64,000 nt of DNA from Paragordius varius. Lineage: Eukaryota; Nematomorpha. The position numbers and the translations under genes were made by a program. Shown here one piece after another: positions 35,627-48,893 of this stretch (positions are counted from its first letter, which is position 1; each line of letters starts with the position of its first letter). The DNA is taken from assembly GCA_964247055.1 (NCBI GenBank), contig OZ176051.1, positions 310,001 through 374,000 of the forward strand. Reading direction: 5' to 3'. A model generated the notes under the pieces. The model had not been told where the DNA came from. It saw only the letters and a list, made by a program, of their open reading frames with translations, and searched no databases.

Positions 35627-36830
35627 CTAAAATAAAAATGGCTACCTAAAATCCAAATTTGATCAGGTGATGTCGCCATAATTTTTTTTGGGTAGCCCTA
35701 TGGTAGTTCCATCATCACCCCAAATACTTTGGGGATCGGACTATAAATGTAATTTTTATGAATTTTTTAAATATTTAAAAAATTTATTTTATACGATTTC
35801 TAAAATAAAAATGGCTACCTAAAATCCAAATTTGATCAGGTGATGTCGCCATAATTTTTTTTGGGTAGCCCTATGGTAGTTCCATCATCACCCCAAATAT
35901 TTTGGGGATCGGACTATAAATGTAATTTTTATGAATTTTTTAAATATTTAAAAAATTTATTTTATACGATTTTAAAAATAAAAATGGTTACCTAAAATCC
36001 AAATTTGATCAGGTGATGTCACCATAATTTTTTTTGGGTAGCGCTATGGTAGTTCCATCATCACCCCAAATATTTTCGAGATCGGAGTATAAATGTAATT
36101 TTTATGAATTTTTTAAATATTTAAAAAAATTATTTTATACGATTTTAAAAATAAAAATGGCTACCTAAAATCCAAATTTGATCAGGTGATGTCACTATAA
36201 TTTTTTTGGGTAGCCCTATGGTAGTTCCATCATCACCCCAAATATTTTTGAGATCGGACTTTAAATGTAATTTTTATAAATTTTTTAATTATTTGAAAAA
36301 TTTATTTTATACGATTTTAAAAATAAAAATGGCTACCTAAAATCCAAATTTGATCAGGTGATGTCGCCATAATTTATTTTGGGTAGCCCTATGGTAGTTC
36401 CATCATCACCCCAAATATTTTGGGGATCGGACTATAAATGTAATTTTTATGAATTTTTTAAATATTTAAAAAATTTATTTTATACGATTTTAAAAATAAA
36501 AATGGCTACCTAAAATCCAAATTTGATCAGGTGATGTCGCCATAATTTTTTTTGGGTAGCCCTATGGTAGTTTCATCATCACCCCAAATACTTTGGGGAT
36601 CGGACTATAAATGTAATTTTTATGAATTTTTTAAATATTTAAAAAATTTATTTTATACGATTTCTAAAATAAAAATGGCTACCTAAAATCCAAATTTGAT
36701 CAGGTGATGTCGCCATAATTTTTTTTGGGTAGCCCTATGGTAGTTCCATCATCACCCCAAATACTTTGGGGATCGGACTATAAATGTAATTTTTATGAAT
36801 TTTTTAAATATTTAAAAAATTTATTTTATA
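35627..36830 (+). repeat. Six-monomer tandem unit 2 plus one further monomer
   Basis: Second copy of the 1,037-bp unit, with the alignment running on for about one more monomer to 36.83 kb. There the TTTCTAAAAT linker expected from 35,798 is replaced by the common TTTTAAAAAT form. It is followed by near-identical TTTTGGGG monomers to 37.6 kb. Confidence 0.8.
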
Positions 36831-37613
36831 CGATTTTAAAAATAAAAATGGCTACCTAAAATCCAAATTTGATCAGGTGATGTCGCCATAATTTTTTTTG
36901 GGTAGCCCTATGGTAGTTCCATCATCACCCCAAATATTTTGGGGATCGGACTATAAATGTAATTTTTATGAATTTTTTAAATATTTAAAAAATTTATTTT
37001 ATACGATTTTAAAAATAAAAATGGCTACCTAAAATCCAAATTTGATCAGGTGATGTCGCCATAATTTTTTTTGGGTAGCCCTATGGTAGTTCCATCATCA
37101 CCCCAAATATTTTGGGGATCGGACTATAAATGTAATTTTTATGAATTTTTTAAATATTTAAAAAATTTATTTTATACGATTTTAAAAATAAAAATGGCTA
37201 CCTAAAATCCAAATTTGATCAGGTGATGTCGCCATAATTTTTTTTGGGTAGCCCTATGGTAGTTCCATCATCACCCCAAATACTTTGGGGATCGGACTAT
37301 AAATGTAATTTTTATGAATTTTTTAAATATTTAAAAAATTTATTTTATACGATTTCTAAAATAAAAATGGCTACCTAAAATCCAAATTTGATCAGGTGAT
37401 GTCGCCATAATTTTTTTTGGGTAGCCCTATGGTAGTTCCATCATCACCCCAAATATTTTGGGGATCGGACTATAAATGTAATTTTTATGAATTTTTTAAA
37501 TATTTAAAAAATTTATTTTATACGATTTTAAAAATAAAAATGGCTACCTAAAATCCAAATTTGATCAGGTGATGTCGCCATAATTTATTTTGGGTAGCCC
37601 TATGGTAGTTCCA

Positions 37614-40450
37614 TCATCACCCCAAATACTTTGGGGATCGGACTATAAATGTAATTTTTATGAATTTTTTAAATATTTAAAAAATTTATTTTATACGATT
37701 TTAAAAATAAAAATGGCTACCTAAAATCCAAATTTGATCAGGTGATGTCACTATAATTTTTTTGGGTAGCCCTATGGTAGTTCCATCATCACCCCAAATA
37801 TTTTTGAGATCGGACTTTAAATGTAATTTTTATAAATTTTTTAATTATTTGAAAAATTTATTTTATACGATTTTAAAAATAAAAATGGCTACCTAAAATC
37901 CAAATTTGATCAGGTGATGTCGCCATAATTTTTTTTGGGTAGCCCTATGGTAGTTCCATCATCACCCCAAATACTTTGGGGATCGGACTATAAATGTAAT
38001 TTTTATGAATTTTTTAAATATTTAAAAAATTTATTTTATACGATTTCTAAAATAAAAATGGCTACCTAAAATCCAAATTTGATCAGGTGATGTCGCCATA
38101 ATTTTTTTTGGGTAGCCCTATGGTAGTTCCATCATCACCCCAAATATTTTGGGGATCGGACTATAAATGTAATTTTTATGAATTTTTTAAATATTTAAAA
38201 AATTTATTTTATACGATTTTAAAAATAAAAATGGCTACCTAAAATCCAAATTTGATCAGGTGATGTCGCCATAATTTATTTTAGGTAGCCCTATGGTAGT
38301 TCCATCATCACCCCAAATACTTTGGGGATCGGACTATAAATGTAATTTTTATGAATTTTTTAAATATTTAAAAAATTTATTTTATACGATTTTAAAAATA
38401 AAAATGGCTACCTAAAATCCAAATTTGATCAGACGATGTCACCATAATTTTTTTTGGGTAGCCCTATGGTAGTTCCATCATCACCCCAAATATTTTCGGG
38501 ATCGGAGTATAAATGTAATTTTTATGAATTTTTTAAATATTTAAAAAATTTATTTTATACGATTTTAAAAATAAAAATGGCTACCTAAAATCCAAATTTG
38601 ATCAGGTGATGTCGCCATAATTTTTTTTGGGTAGCCCTATAGTAGTTCCATCATCACCCCAAATATTTTGGGGATCGGACTATAAATGTAATTTTTATGA
38701 ATTTTTTAAATATTTAAAAAATTTATTTTATACGATTTTAAAAATAAAAATGGCTACCTAAAATCCAAATTTGATCAGGTGATGTCACTATAATTTTTTT
38801 GGGTAGCCCTATGGTAGTTCCATCATCAGCCCAAATATTTTGGGGATCGGACTATAAATGTAATTTTTATGAATTTTTTAAATATTTAAAAAATTTATTT
38901 TATACGATTTTAAAAATAAAAATGGCTACCTAAAATCCAAATTTGATCAGGTGATGTCGCCATAATTTAATTTGGGTAGCCCTATGGTAGTTCCATCATC
39001 ACCCCAAATACTTTGGGGATCGGACTATAAATGTAATTTTTATGAATTTTTTAAATATTTAAAAAATTTATTTTATACGATTTCTAAAATAAAAATGGCT
39101 ACCTAAAATCCAACTTTGATCAGGTGATGTCGCCATAATTTTTTTTGGGTAGCCCTATGGTAGTTCCATCATCACCCCAAATATTTTTGAGATCGGAGTA
39201 TAAATGTAATTTTTATGAATTTTTTAAATATTTAAAAAATTTATTTTATACGATTTTAAAAATAAAAATGGCTACCTAAAACTCAAATTTGATCAGACGA
39301 TGTCACCATAATTTGGGTAGCCCTATGGTAGTTCCATCATCACCCCAAATATTTTCGAGATCGGAGTATAAATGTAATTTTTTTGAATTTTTTAAATATT
39401 TAAAAAATTTATTTTATACGATTTTAAAAATAAAAATGGCTACCTAAAATCAAATTTGATCAGGTGATGTCGCCATAATTTTTTTTGGTAAGCCCTATGG
39501 TAGTTCCATCATAACCCCAAATATTTTTGAGATCGGACTTTAAATGAATGAATTTTTTAAATATTTAAAAAATTTATTTTATACGATTTTAAAAATAAAA
39601 ATGGCTACCTAAAATCCAAATTTGATCAGGTGATGTCGCCATAATTTATTTTGGGTAGCCCTATGGTAGTTCCATCATCACCCCAAATACTTTGGGGATC
39701 GGACTATAAATGTAATTTTTATGAATTTTTTAAATATTTAAAAAATTTATTTTATACGATTTTAAAAATAAAAATGGCTACCTAAAATCCAAATTTGATC
39801 AGACGATGTCACCATAATTTTTTTTGGGTAGCCCTATGGTAGTTCCATCATCACCCCAAATATTTTCGGGATCGGAGTATAAATGTAATTTTTATGAATT
39901 TTTTAAATATTTAAAAAATTTATTTTATACGATTTTAAAAATAAAAATGGCTACCTAAAATCCAAATTTGATCAGGTGATGTCGCCATAATTTTTTTTGG
40001 GTAGCCCTATGGTAGTTCCATCATCACCCCAAATATTTTGGGGATCGGACTATAAATGTAATTTTTATGAATTTTTTAAATATTTAAAAAATTTATTTTA
40101 TACGATTTTAAAAATAAAAATGGCTACCTAAAATCCAAATTTGATCAGGTGATGTCGCCATAATTTTTTTTGGGTAGCCCTATGGTAGTTCCATCATCAC
40201 CCCAAATACTTTGGGGATCGGACTATAAATGTAATTTTTATGAATTTTTTAAATATTTAAAAAATTTATTTTATACGATTTCTAAAATAAAAATGGCTAC
40301 CTAAAATCCAAATTTGATCAGGTGATGTCGCCATAATTTTTTTTGGGTAGCCCTATGGTAGTTCCATCATCACCCCAAATATTTTGGGGATCGGACTATA
40401 AATGTAATTTTTATGAATTTTTTAAATATTTAAAAAATTTATTTTATACG
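37614..40450 (+). repeat. Right domain, 5,519-bp-offset duplication, copy 2
   Basis: Second copy of 32.10-34.93 kb. The alignment ends at about 40.45 kb: copy 1 continues with the GGTTACC monomer (34,949), while this copy continues with a GGCTACC, AATTTATTTTGGG monomer. The 34.93-37.61 kb interval lying between the two copies therefore either belonged to the original unit and was lost after copy 2, or was added later. Confidence 0.86.
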
Positions 40451-41318
40451 ATTTTAAAAATAAAAATGGCTACCTAAAATCCAAATTTGATCAGGTGATG
40501 TCGCCATAATTTATTTTGGGTAGCCCTATGGTAGTTCCATCATCACCCCAAATATTTTGGGGATCGGACTATAAATGTAATTTTTATGAATTTTTTAAAT
40601 ATTTAAAAAATTTATTTTATACGATTTTAAAAATAAAAATGGCTACCTAAAATCCAAATTTGATCAGGTGATGTCGCCATAATTTTTTTTGGGTAGCCCT
40701 ATGGTAGTTCCATCATCACCCCAAATATTTTGGGGATCGGACTATAAATGTAATTTTTATGAATTTTTTAAATATTTAAAAAATTTATTTTATACGATTT
40801 CTAAAATAAAAATGGCTACCTAAAATCCAAATTTGATCAGGTGATGTCGCCATAATTTTTTTTGGGTAGCCCTATGGTAGTTCCATCATCACCCCAAATA
40901 TTTTGGGGATCGGACTATAAATGTAATTTTTATGAATTTTTTAAATATTTAAAAAATTTATTTTATACGATTTTAAAAATAAAAATGGCTACCTAAAATC
41001 CAAATTTGATCAGGTGATGTCGCCATAATTTATTTTGGGTAGCCCTATGGTAGTTCCATCATCACCCCAAATACTTTGGGGATCGGACTATAAATGTAAT
41101 TTTTATGAATTTTTTAAATATTTAAAAAATTTATTTTATACGATTTTAAAAATAAAAATGGCTACCTAAAATCCAAATTTGATCAGGTGATGTCGCCATA
41201 ATTTTTTTTGGGTAGCCCTATGGTAGTTCCATCATCACCCCAAATACTTTGGGGATCGGACTATAAATGTAATTTTTATGAATTTTTTAAATATTTAAAA
41301 AATTTATTTTATACGATT
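40280..41318 (+). repeat. Three-monomer unit, two copies (about 519 bp each)
   Basis: The TTTCTAAAAT linker variant recurs at about 40,280, 40,800 and 41,319. Between them, two similar trimers follow the order TTTCTA-linked monomer, AATTTATTTTGGG monomer, plain monomer. The copies differ at the TTTTGGGG versus CTTTGGGG site in the second and third monomers, so the trimer is older or was partly converted. Confidence 0.7.
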
Positions 41319-42862
41319 TCTAAAATAAAAATGGCTACCTAAAATCCAAATTTGATCAGGTGATGTCGCCATAATTTTTTTTGGGTAGCCCTATGGTAGT
41401 TCCATCATCACCCCAAATATTTTGGGGATCGGACTATAAATGTAATTTTTATGAATTTTTTAAATATTTAAAAAATTTATTTTATACGATTTTAAAAATA
41501 AAAATGGCTACCTAAAATCCAAATTTGATCAGGTGATGTCACCATAATTTTTTTTGGGTAGCCCTATGGTAGTTCCATCATCACCCCAAATATTTTCGAG
41601 ATCGGAGTATAAATGTAATTTTTATGAATTTTTTAAATATTTAAAAAATTTATTTTATACGATTTTAAAAATAAAAATGGCTACCTAAAATCCAAATTTG
41701 ATCAGGTGATGTCACTATAATTTTTTTGGGTAGCCCTATGGTAGTTCCATCATCACCCCAAATATTTTGGTGATCGGACTATAAATGTAATTTTTATGAA
41801 TTTTTTAAATATTTAAAAAATTTATTTTATACAATTTTAAAAATAAAAATGGCTACCTAAAATCCAAATTTGATCAGGTGATGTCACCATAATTTTTTTT
41901 GGGTAGCCCTATGGTAGTTCCATCATCACCCCAAATATTTTCGAATCGGAGTATAATGTAATTTTTATGAATTTTTTTAGATATTTAAAAAATTTATTTT
42001 ATACGATTTTAAAAATAAAAATGGCTACCTAAAATCCAAATTTGATCAGGTGATGTCGCCATAATTTTTTTGGGTAGCCCTATAGTAGTTCCATCATCAC
42101 CCCAAATATTTTGGGGATCGGACTATAAATGTAATTTTTATGAATTTTTTAAATATTTAAAAAATTTATTTTATACGATTTCAAAAATAAAAATGGCTAC
42201 CTAAAATCCAAATTTGATCAGGTGATGTCACCATAATTTTTTTTGGGTAGCCCTATGGTAGTTCCATCATCACCCCAAATATTTTCGAGATCGGAGTATA
42301 AATGTAATTTTTATGAATTTTTTAAATATTTAAAAAATTTATTTTATACGATTTTAAAAATAAAAATGGCTACCTAAAATCCAAATTTGATCAGGTGATG
42401 TCACCATAATTTTTTTTGGGTAGCGCTATGGTAGTTCCATCATCACCCCAAATATTTTCGAGATCGGAGTATAAATGTAATTTTTATGAATTTTTTAAAT
42501 ATTTAAAAAATTTATTTTATACGATTTTAAAAATAAAAATGGCTACCTAAAATCCAAATTTGATCAGGTGATGTCGCCATAATTTTTTTTGGGTAGCCCT
42601 ATGGTAGTTCCATCATCACCCCAAATACTTTGGGGATCGGACTATAAATGTAATTTTTATAAATTTTTTAAATATTTGAAAAATTTATTTTATACGATTT
42701 TAAAAATAAAAATGGCTACCTAAAATCCAAATTTGATCAGGTGATGTCGCCATAATTTTTTTTGGGTAGCCCTATGGTAGTTCCATCATCACCCCAAATA
42801 TTTTGGGGATCGGACTATAAATGTAATTTTTATGAATTTTTTAAATATTTAAAAAATTAATT

Positions 42863-43380
42863 TTATACGATTTTAAAAATAAAAATGGTTACCTAAAATC
42901 CAAATTTGATCAGGTGATGTCACCATAATTTTTTTTGGGTAGCCCTATGGTATTTCCATCATCACCCCAAATATTTTCGAGATCGGAGTATAAATGTAAT
43001 TTTTATGAATTTTTTAAATATTTAAAAAAATTATTTTATACGATTTTAAAAATAAAAATGGTTACCTAAAATCCAAATTTGATCAGGTGATGTCACCATA
43101 ATTTTTTTTGGGTAGCCCTATGGTATTTCCATCATCACCCCAAATATTTTCGAGATCGGAGTATAAATGTAATTTTTATGAATTTTTTAAATATTTAAAA
43201 AATTAATTTTATACGATTTTAAAAATAAAAATGGTTACCTAAAATCCAAATTTGATCAGGTGATGTCACCATAATTTTTTTTGGGTAGCCCTATGGTATT
43301 TCCATCATCACCCCAAATATTTTCGAGATCGGAGTATAAATGTAATTTTTATGAATTTTTAAATATTTAAAAAATTTATT
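42863..43380 (+). repeat. Three consecutive near-identical GGTTACC/GGTATTTCC monomers
   Basis: Monomers at 42,863-43,035, 43,036-43,208 and 43,209-43,380 (173, 173 and 172 bp) share GGTTACC and the otherwise unseen GCCCTATGGTATTTCC. The junctions upstream alternate between AAAAAATTAATTTT (first and third) and AAAAAAATTATTTT (second). A private variant confined to three adjacent copies is a footprint of recent single-monomer amplification. Confidence 0.85.
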
Positions 43381-44764
43381 TTATACGATCTTAAAAATAA
43401 AAATGGCTACCTAAAACCCAAATTTGATCAGACGATGTCGCCGTAATTTTTTTTGGGTAGCCCTATGGTAGTTCCATCATAACCCCAAATATTTTTGAGA
43501 TCGGACTTTAAATGAATGAATTTTTTAAATATTTAAAAAATTTATTTTATACGATTTTAAAAATAAAAATGGCTACCTAAAATCCAAATTTGATCAGGTG
43601 ATGTCGCCCTAATTTTTTTTGGGTAGCCCTATAGTAGTTCCATCATCACCCAAATATTTTTGAGATCGGAGTATAAATGTAATTTTTATGAATTTTTTAA
43701 ATATTTGAAAAATTTATTTTATACGATTTTAAAAATAAAAATGGCTACCTAAAATCCAATTTTGATCAGGTGATGTCGCCATAATTTTTTTTGGGTAGCC
43801 CTATGGTAGTTCCATCATCACCCCAAATATTTTTGAGATCGGACTTTAAATGTAATTTTTATAAATTTTTTAATTATTTGAAAAATTTATTTTATACGAT
43901 TTTAAAAATAAAAATGGCTACCTAAAATCCAACTTTGATCAGGTGATGTCGCCATAATTTTTTTTGGGTAGCCCTATGGTAGTTCCATCATCACCCCAAA
44001 TATTTTGGGGATCGGACTATAAATGTAATTTTTATGAATTTTTTAAATATTTAAAAAATTTATTTTATACGATTTTAAAAATAAAAATGGCTACCTAAAA
44101 TCCAAATTTGATCAGGTGATGTCGCCATAATTTATTTTGGGTAGCCCTATGGTAGTTCCATCATCACCCCAAATAATTTGGGGATCGGACTATAAATGTA
44201 ATTTTTATGAATTTTTTAAATATTTAAAAAATTTATTTTATACGATCTTAAAAATAAAAATGGCTACCTAAAACCCAAATTTGATCAGACGATGTCACCA
44301 TAATTTTTTTTGGGTAGCCCTATGGTAGTTCCATCATCACCCCAAATATTTTCGAGATCGGAGTATAAATGTAATTTTTTTGAGTTTTTTAAATATTTAA
44401 AAAATTTATTTTATACGATTTTAAAAATAAAAATGGCTACCTAAAATCAAATTTGATCAGGTGATGTCGCCGTAATTTTTTTTGGGTAGCCCTATGGTAG
44501 TTCCATCATAACCCCAAATATTTTTGAGATCGGACTTTAAATGAATGAATTTTTTAAATATTTAAAAAATTTATTTTATACGATTTTAAAAATAAAAATG
44601 GCTACCTAAAATCCAAATTTGATCAGGTGATGTCGCCCTAATTTTTTTTGGGTAGCCCTATAGTAGTTCCATCATCACCCAAATATTTTTGAGATCGGAG
44701 TATAAATGTAATTTTTATGAATTTTTTAAATATTTAAAAAATTTATTTTATACGATTTTAAAAA

Positions 44765-46830
44765 TAAAAATGGCTACCTAAAATCCAAATTTGATCAGGT
44801 GATGTCGCCATAATTTTTTTTGGGTAGCCCTATGGTAGTTCCATCATAACCCCAAATATTTTTGAGATCGGACTTTAAATGTAATTTTTATGAATTTTAT
44901 AAATATTTAAAAAATTTATTTTATACGATTTTAAAAATAAAAATGGCTACCTAAAATCCAAATTTGATCAGGTGATGTCGCCATATTTTTTTTGGGTAGC
45001 CCTATGGTAGTTCCATCATCACCCCAAATATTTTGGGGATCGGACTATAAATGTAATTTTTATGAATTTTTTAAATATTTTAAATATTTATTTTATACGA
45101 TTTTAAAAATAAAAATGGCTACCTAAAATCCAAATTTGATCAGGTGATGTCACCATAATATTTTTTGGGTAGCCCTATGGTAGTTCCATCATCACCCCAA
45201 ATATTTTGGGGATCGGACTATAAATGTAATTTTTATGAATTTTTTAAATATTTAAAAAATTTATTTTATACGATTTTAAAAATAAAAATGGCTACCTAAA
45301 ATCCAAAATTGATCAGGTGATGTCGCCATAATTTTTTTTGGGTAGCCCTATGGTAGTTCCATCATCACCCCAAATACTTTGGGGATCGGACTATAAATGT
45401 AATTTTTATGAATTTTTTAAATATTTAAAAAATTTATTTTATACGATTTTTAAAATAAAAATGGCTACCTAAAATCCAAATTTGATCAGGTGCACCATAA
45501 TTTTTTTTGGGTAGCCCTATGGTAGTTCCATCCTCACCCCAAATATTTTCGAGATCGGAGTATAAATGTAATTTTTATGAATTTTTTAAATATTTAAAAA
45601 ATTTATTTTATACGATTTTAAAAATAAAAATGGCTACCTAAAATCCAAATTTGATCAGATGATGTCGCCATAATTTTTTTTTGGGTAGCCCTATGGTAGT
45701 TCCATCATAACCCCAAATATTTTTGAGATCGGACTTTAAATGTAATTTTTATGAATTTTTTAAATATTTAAAAAATTTATTTTATACGATTTTAAAAATA
45801 AAAATGGCTACCTAAAATCCAAATTTGATCAGGTGATGTCACCATAATTTTTTTTGGGTAGCCCTATGGTAGTTCCATCATCACCCCAAATATTTTTGAG
45901 ATCGGAGCATAAATGTAATTTTTATGAATTTTTTAAATATTTAAAAAATTTATTTTATACGATTTTAAAAATAAAAATGGCTACCTAAAATCCAAATTTG
46001 ATCAGGTGATGTCGCCATAATTTTTTTTGGGTAGCCCTATGGTAGTTCCATCATCACCCCAAATATTTTTGAGATCGGAGTATAAATGTAATTTTTATGA
46101 ATTTTTTAAATATTTAAATTTATTTTATACGATTTTAAAAATAAAAATGGCTACCTAAAATCCAAATTTGATCAGGTGATGTCACTATAATTTTTTTGGG
46201 TAGCCCTATGGTAGTTCCATCATCACCCCAAATATTTTGGGGATCGGACTATAAATGTAATTTTTATGAATTTTTTAAATATTTAAAAAATTTATTTTAT
46301 ACGATTTTAAAATAAAAATGGCTACCTAAAATCCAAATTTGATCAGGTGATGTCACTATAATTTTTTTGGGTAGCCCTATAGTAGTTCCATCATCACCCC
46401 AAATATTTTGGGGATCGGACTATAAATGTAATTTTTATGAATTTTTTAAATATTTAAAAAATTTATTTTATACGATTTTAAAAATAAAAATGGCTACCTA
46501 AAATCCAAATTTGATCAGGTGATGTCGCCATAATTTTTTTTGGGTAGCCCTATGGTAGTTCGATCATCACCCCAAATACTTTGGGGATCGGACTATAAAT
46601 GTAATTTTTATGAATTTTTTAAATATTTAAAAAATTTATTTTATACGATTTTAAAAATAAAAAGGGCTACCTAAAATCCAAATTTGATCAGGTGATGTCG
46701 CCATAATTTTTTTTGGGTAGCCCTATAGTAGTTCCATCATCACCCCAAATATTTTTGAGATCGGAGTATAAATGTAATTTTTATGAATTTTTAAAATATT
46801 TAAAAAATTTATTTTATACGATTTTAAAAA
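44765..46830 (+). repeat. Twelve-monomer tandem unit 1 (2,066 bp)
   Basis: Aligns with the next unit at 2,066 bp, then 2,063 bp after a 3-base deletion near 47,770. Anchors: CCATATTTTTTTTGGG at 44,981 and 47,047; TTAAATATTTTAAATATTTA near 45,072 and 47,138; the monomer lacking part of GGTGATGTC (CAGGTGCACCATAA, TGCACC at 45,491 and 47,557) with CCATCCTCACC; GGAGCATAAATG (45,907 and 47,970); and AAAGGGCTACC (46,661 and 48,724). The first monomer of unit 1 has AAATGGCTACC where unit 2 has AAAGGGCTACC. Confidence 0.87.
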
Positions 46831-48893
46831 TAAAAAGGGCTACCTAAAATCCAAATTTGATCAGGTGATGTCGCCATAATTTTTTTTGGGTAGCCCTATG
46901 GTAGTTCCATCATAACCCCAAATATTTTTGAGATCGGACTTTAAATGTAATTTTTATGAATTTTATAAATATTTAAAAAATTTATTTTATACGATTTTAA
47001 AAATAAAAATGGCTACCTAAAATCCAAATTTGATCAGGTGATGTCGCCATATTTTTTTTGGGTAGCCCTATGGTAGTTCCATCATCACCCCAAATATTTT
47101 GGGGATCGGACTATAAATGTAATTTTTATGAATTTTTTAAATATTTTAAATATTTATTTTATACGATTTTAAATATAAAAATGGCTACCTAAAATCCAAA
47201 TTTGATCAGGTGATGTCACCATAATATTTTTTGGGTAGCCCTATGGTAGTTCCATCATCACCCCAAATATTTTGGGGATCGGACTATAAATGTAATTTTT
47301 ATGAATTTTTTAAATATTTAAAAAATTTATTTTATACGATTTTAAAAATAAAAATGGCTACCTAAAATCCAAAATTGATCAGGTGATGTCGCCATAATTT
47401 TTTTTGGGTAGCCCTATGGTAGTTCCATCATCACCCCAAATACTTTGGGGATCGGACTATAAATGTAATTTTTATGAATTTTTTAAATATTTAAAAAATT
47501 TATTTTATACGATTTTTAAAATAAAAATGGCTACCTAAAATTTAAATTTGATCAGGTGCACCATAATTTTTTTTGGGTAGCCCTATGGTAGTTCCATCCT
47601 CACCCCAAATATTTTCGAGATCGGAGTATAAATGTAATTTTTATGAATTTTTTAAATATTTAAAAAATTTATTTTATACGATTTTAAAAATAAAAATGGC
47701 TACCTAAAATCCAAATTTGATCAGATGATGTCGCCATAATTTTTTTTTGGGTAGCCCTATGGTAGTTCCATAACCCCAAATATTTTTGAGATCGGACTTT
47801 AAATGTAATTTTTATGAATTTTTTAAATATTTAAAAAATTTATTTTATACGATTTTAAAAATAAAAATGGCTACCTAAAATCCAAATTTGATCAGGTGAT
47901 GTCACCATAATTTTTTTTGGGTAGCCCTATGGTAGTTCCATCATCACCCCAAATATTTTTGAGATCGGAGCATAAATGTAATTTTTATGAATTTTTTAAA
48001 TATTTAAAAAATTTATTTTATACGATTTTAAAAATAAAAATGGCTACCTAAAATCCAAATTTGATCAGGTGATGTCGCCATAATTTTTTTTGGGTAGCCC
48101 TATGGTAGTTCCATCATCACCCCAAATATTTTTGAGATCGGAGTATAAATGTAATTTTTATGAATTTTTTAAATATTTAAATTTATTTTATACGATTTTA
48201 AAAATAAAAATGGCTACCTAAAATCCAAATTTGATCAGGTGATGTCACTATAATTTTTTTGGGTAGCCCTATGGTAGTTCCATCATCACCCCAAATATTT
48301 TGGGGATCGGACTATAAATGTAATTTTTATGAATTTTTTAAATATTTAAAAAATTTATTTTATACGATTTTAAAATAAAAATGGCTACCTAAAATCCAAA
48401 TTTGATCAGGTGATGTCACTATAATTTTTTTGGGTAGCCCTATGGTAGTTCCATCATCACCCCAAATATTTTGGGGATCGGACTATAAATGTAATTTTTA
48501 TGAATTTTTTAAATATTTAAAAAATTTATTTTATACGATTTTAAAAATAAAAATGGCTACCTAAAATCCAAATTTGATCAGGTGATATCGCCATAATTTT
48601 TTTTGGGTAGCCCTATGGTAGTTCCATCATCACCCCAAATACTTTGGGGATCGGACTATAAATGTAATTTTTATGAATTTTTTAAATATTTAAAAAATTT
48701 ATTTTATACGATTTTAAAAATAAAAAGGGCTACCTAAAATCCAAATTTGATCAGGTGATGTCGCCATAATTTTTTTTGGGTAGCCCTATAGTAGTTCCAT
48801 CATCACCCCAAATATTTTTGAGATCGGAGTATAAATGTAATTTTTATGAATTTTTTAAATATTTAAAAAATTTATTTTATACGATTTCAAAAA
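46831..48893 (+). repeat. Twelve-monomer tandem unit 2 (2,063 bp)
   Basis: Adjacent copy of the preceding unit. Private changes include AAATATAAAAATGG near 47,173, AAAATTTAAATTTG near 47,539, CCATAACCCC (3 bases short) near 47,769 and GGTGATATCGCC near 48,582. The AAAGGGCTACC variant is found only between 46.66 and 51.66 kb, so it arose or was fixed in this local lineage. Confidence 0.85.
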
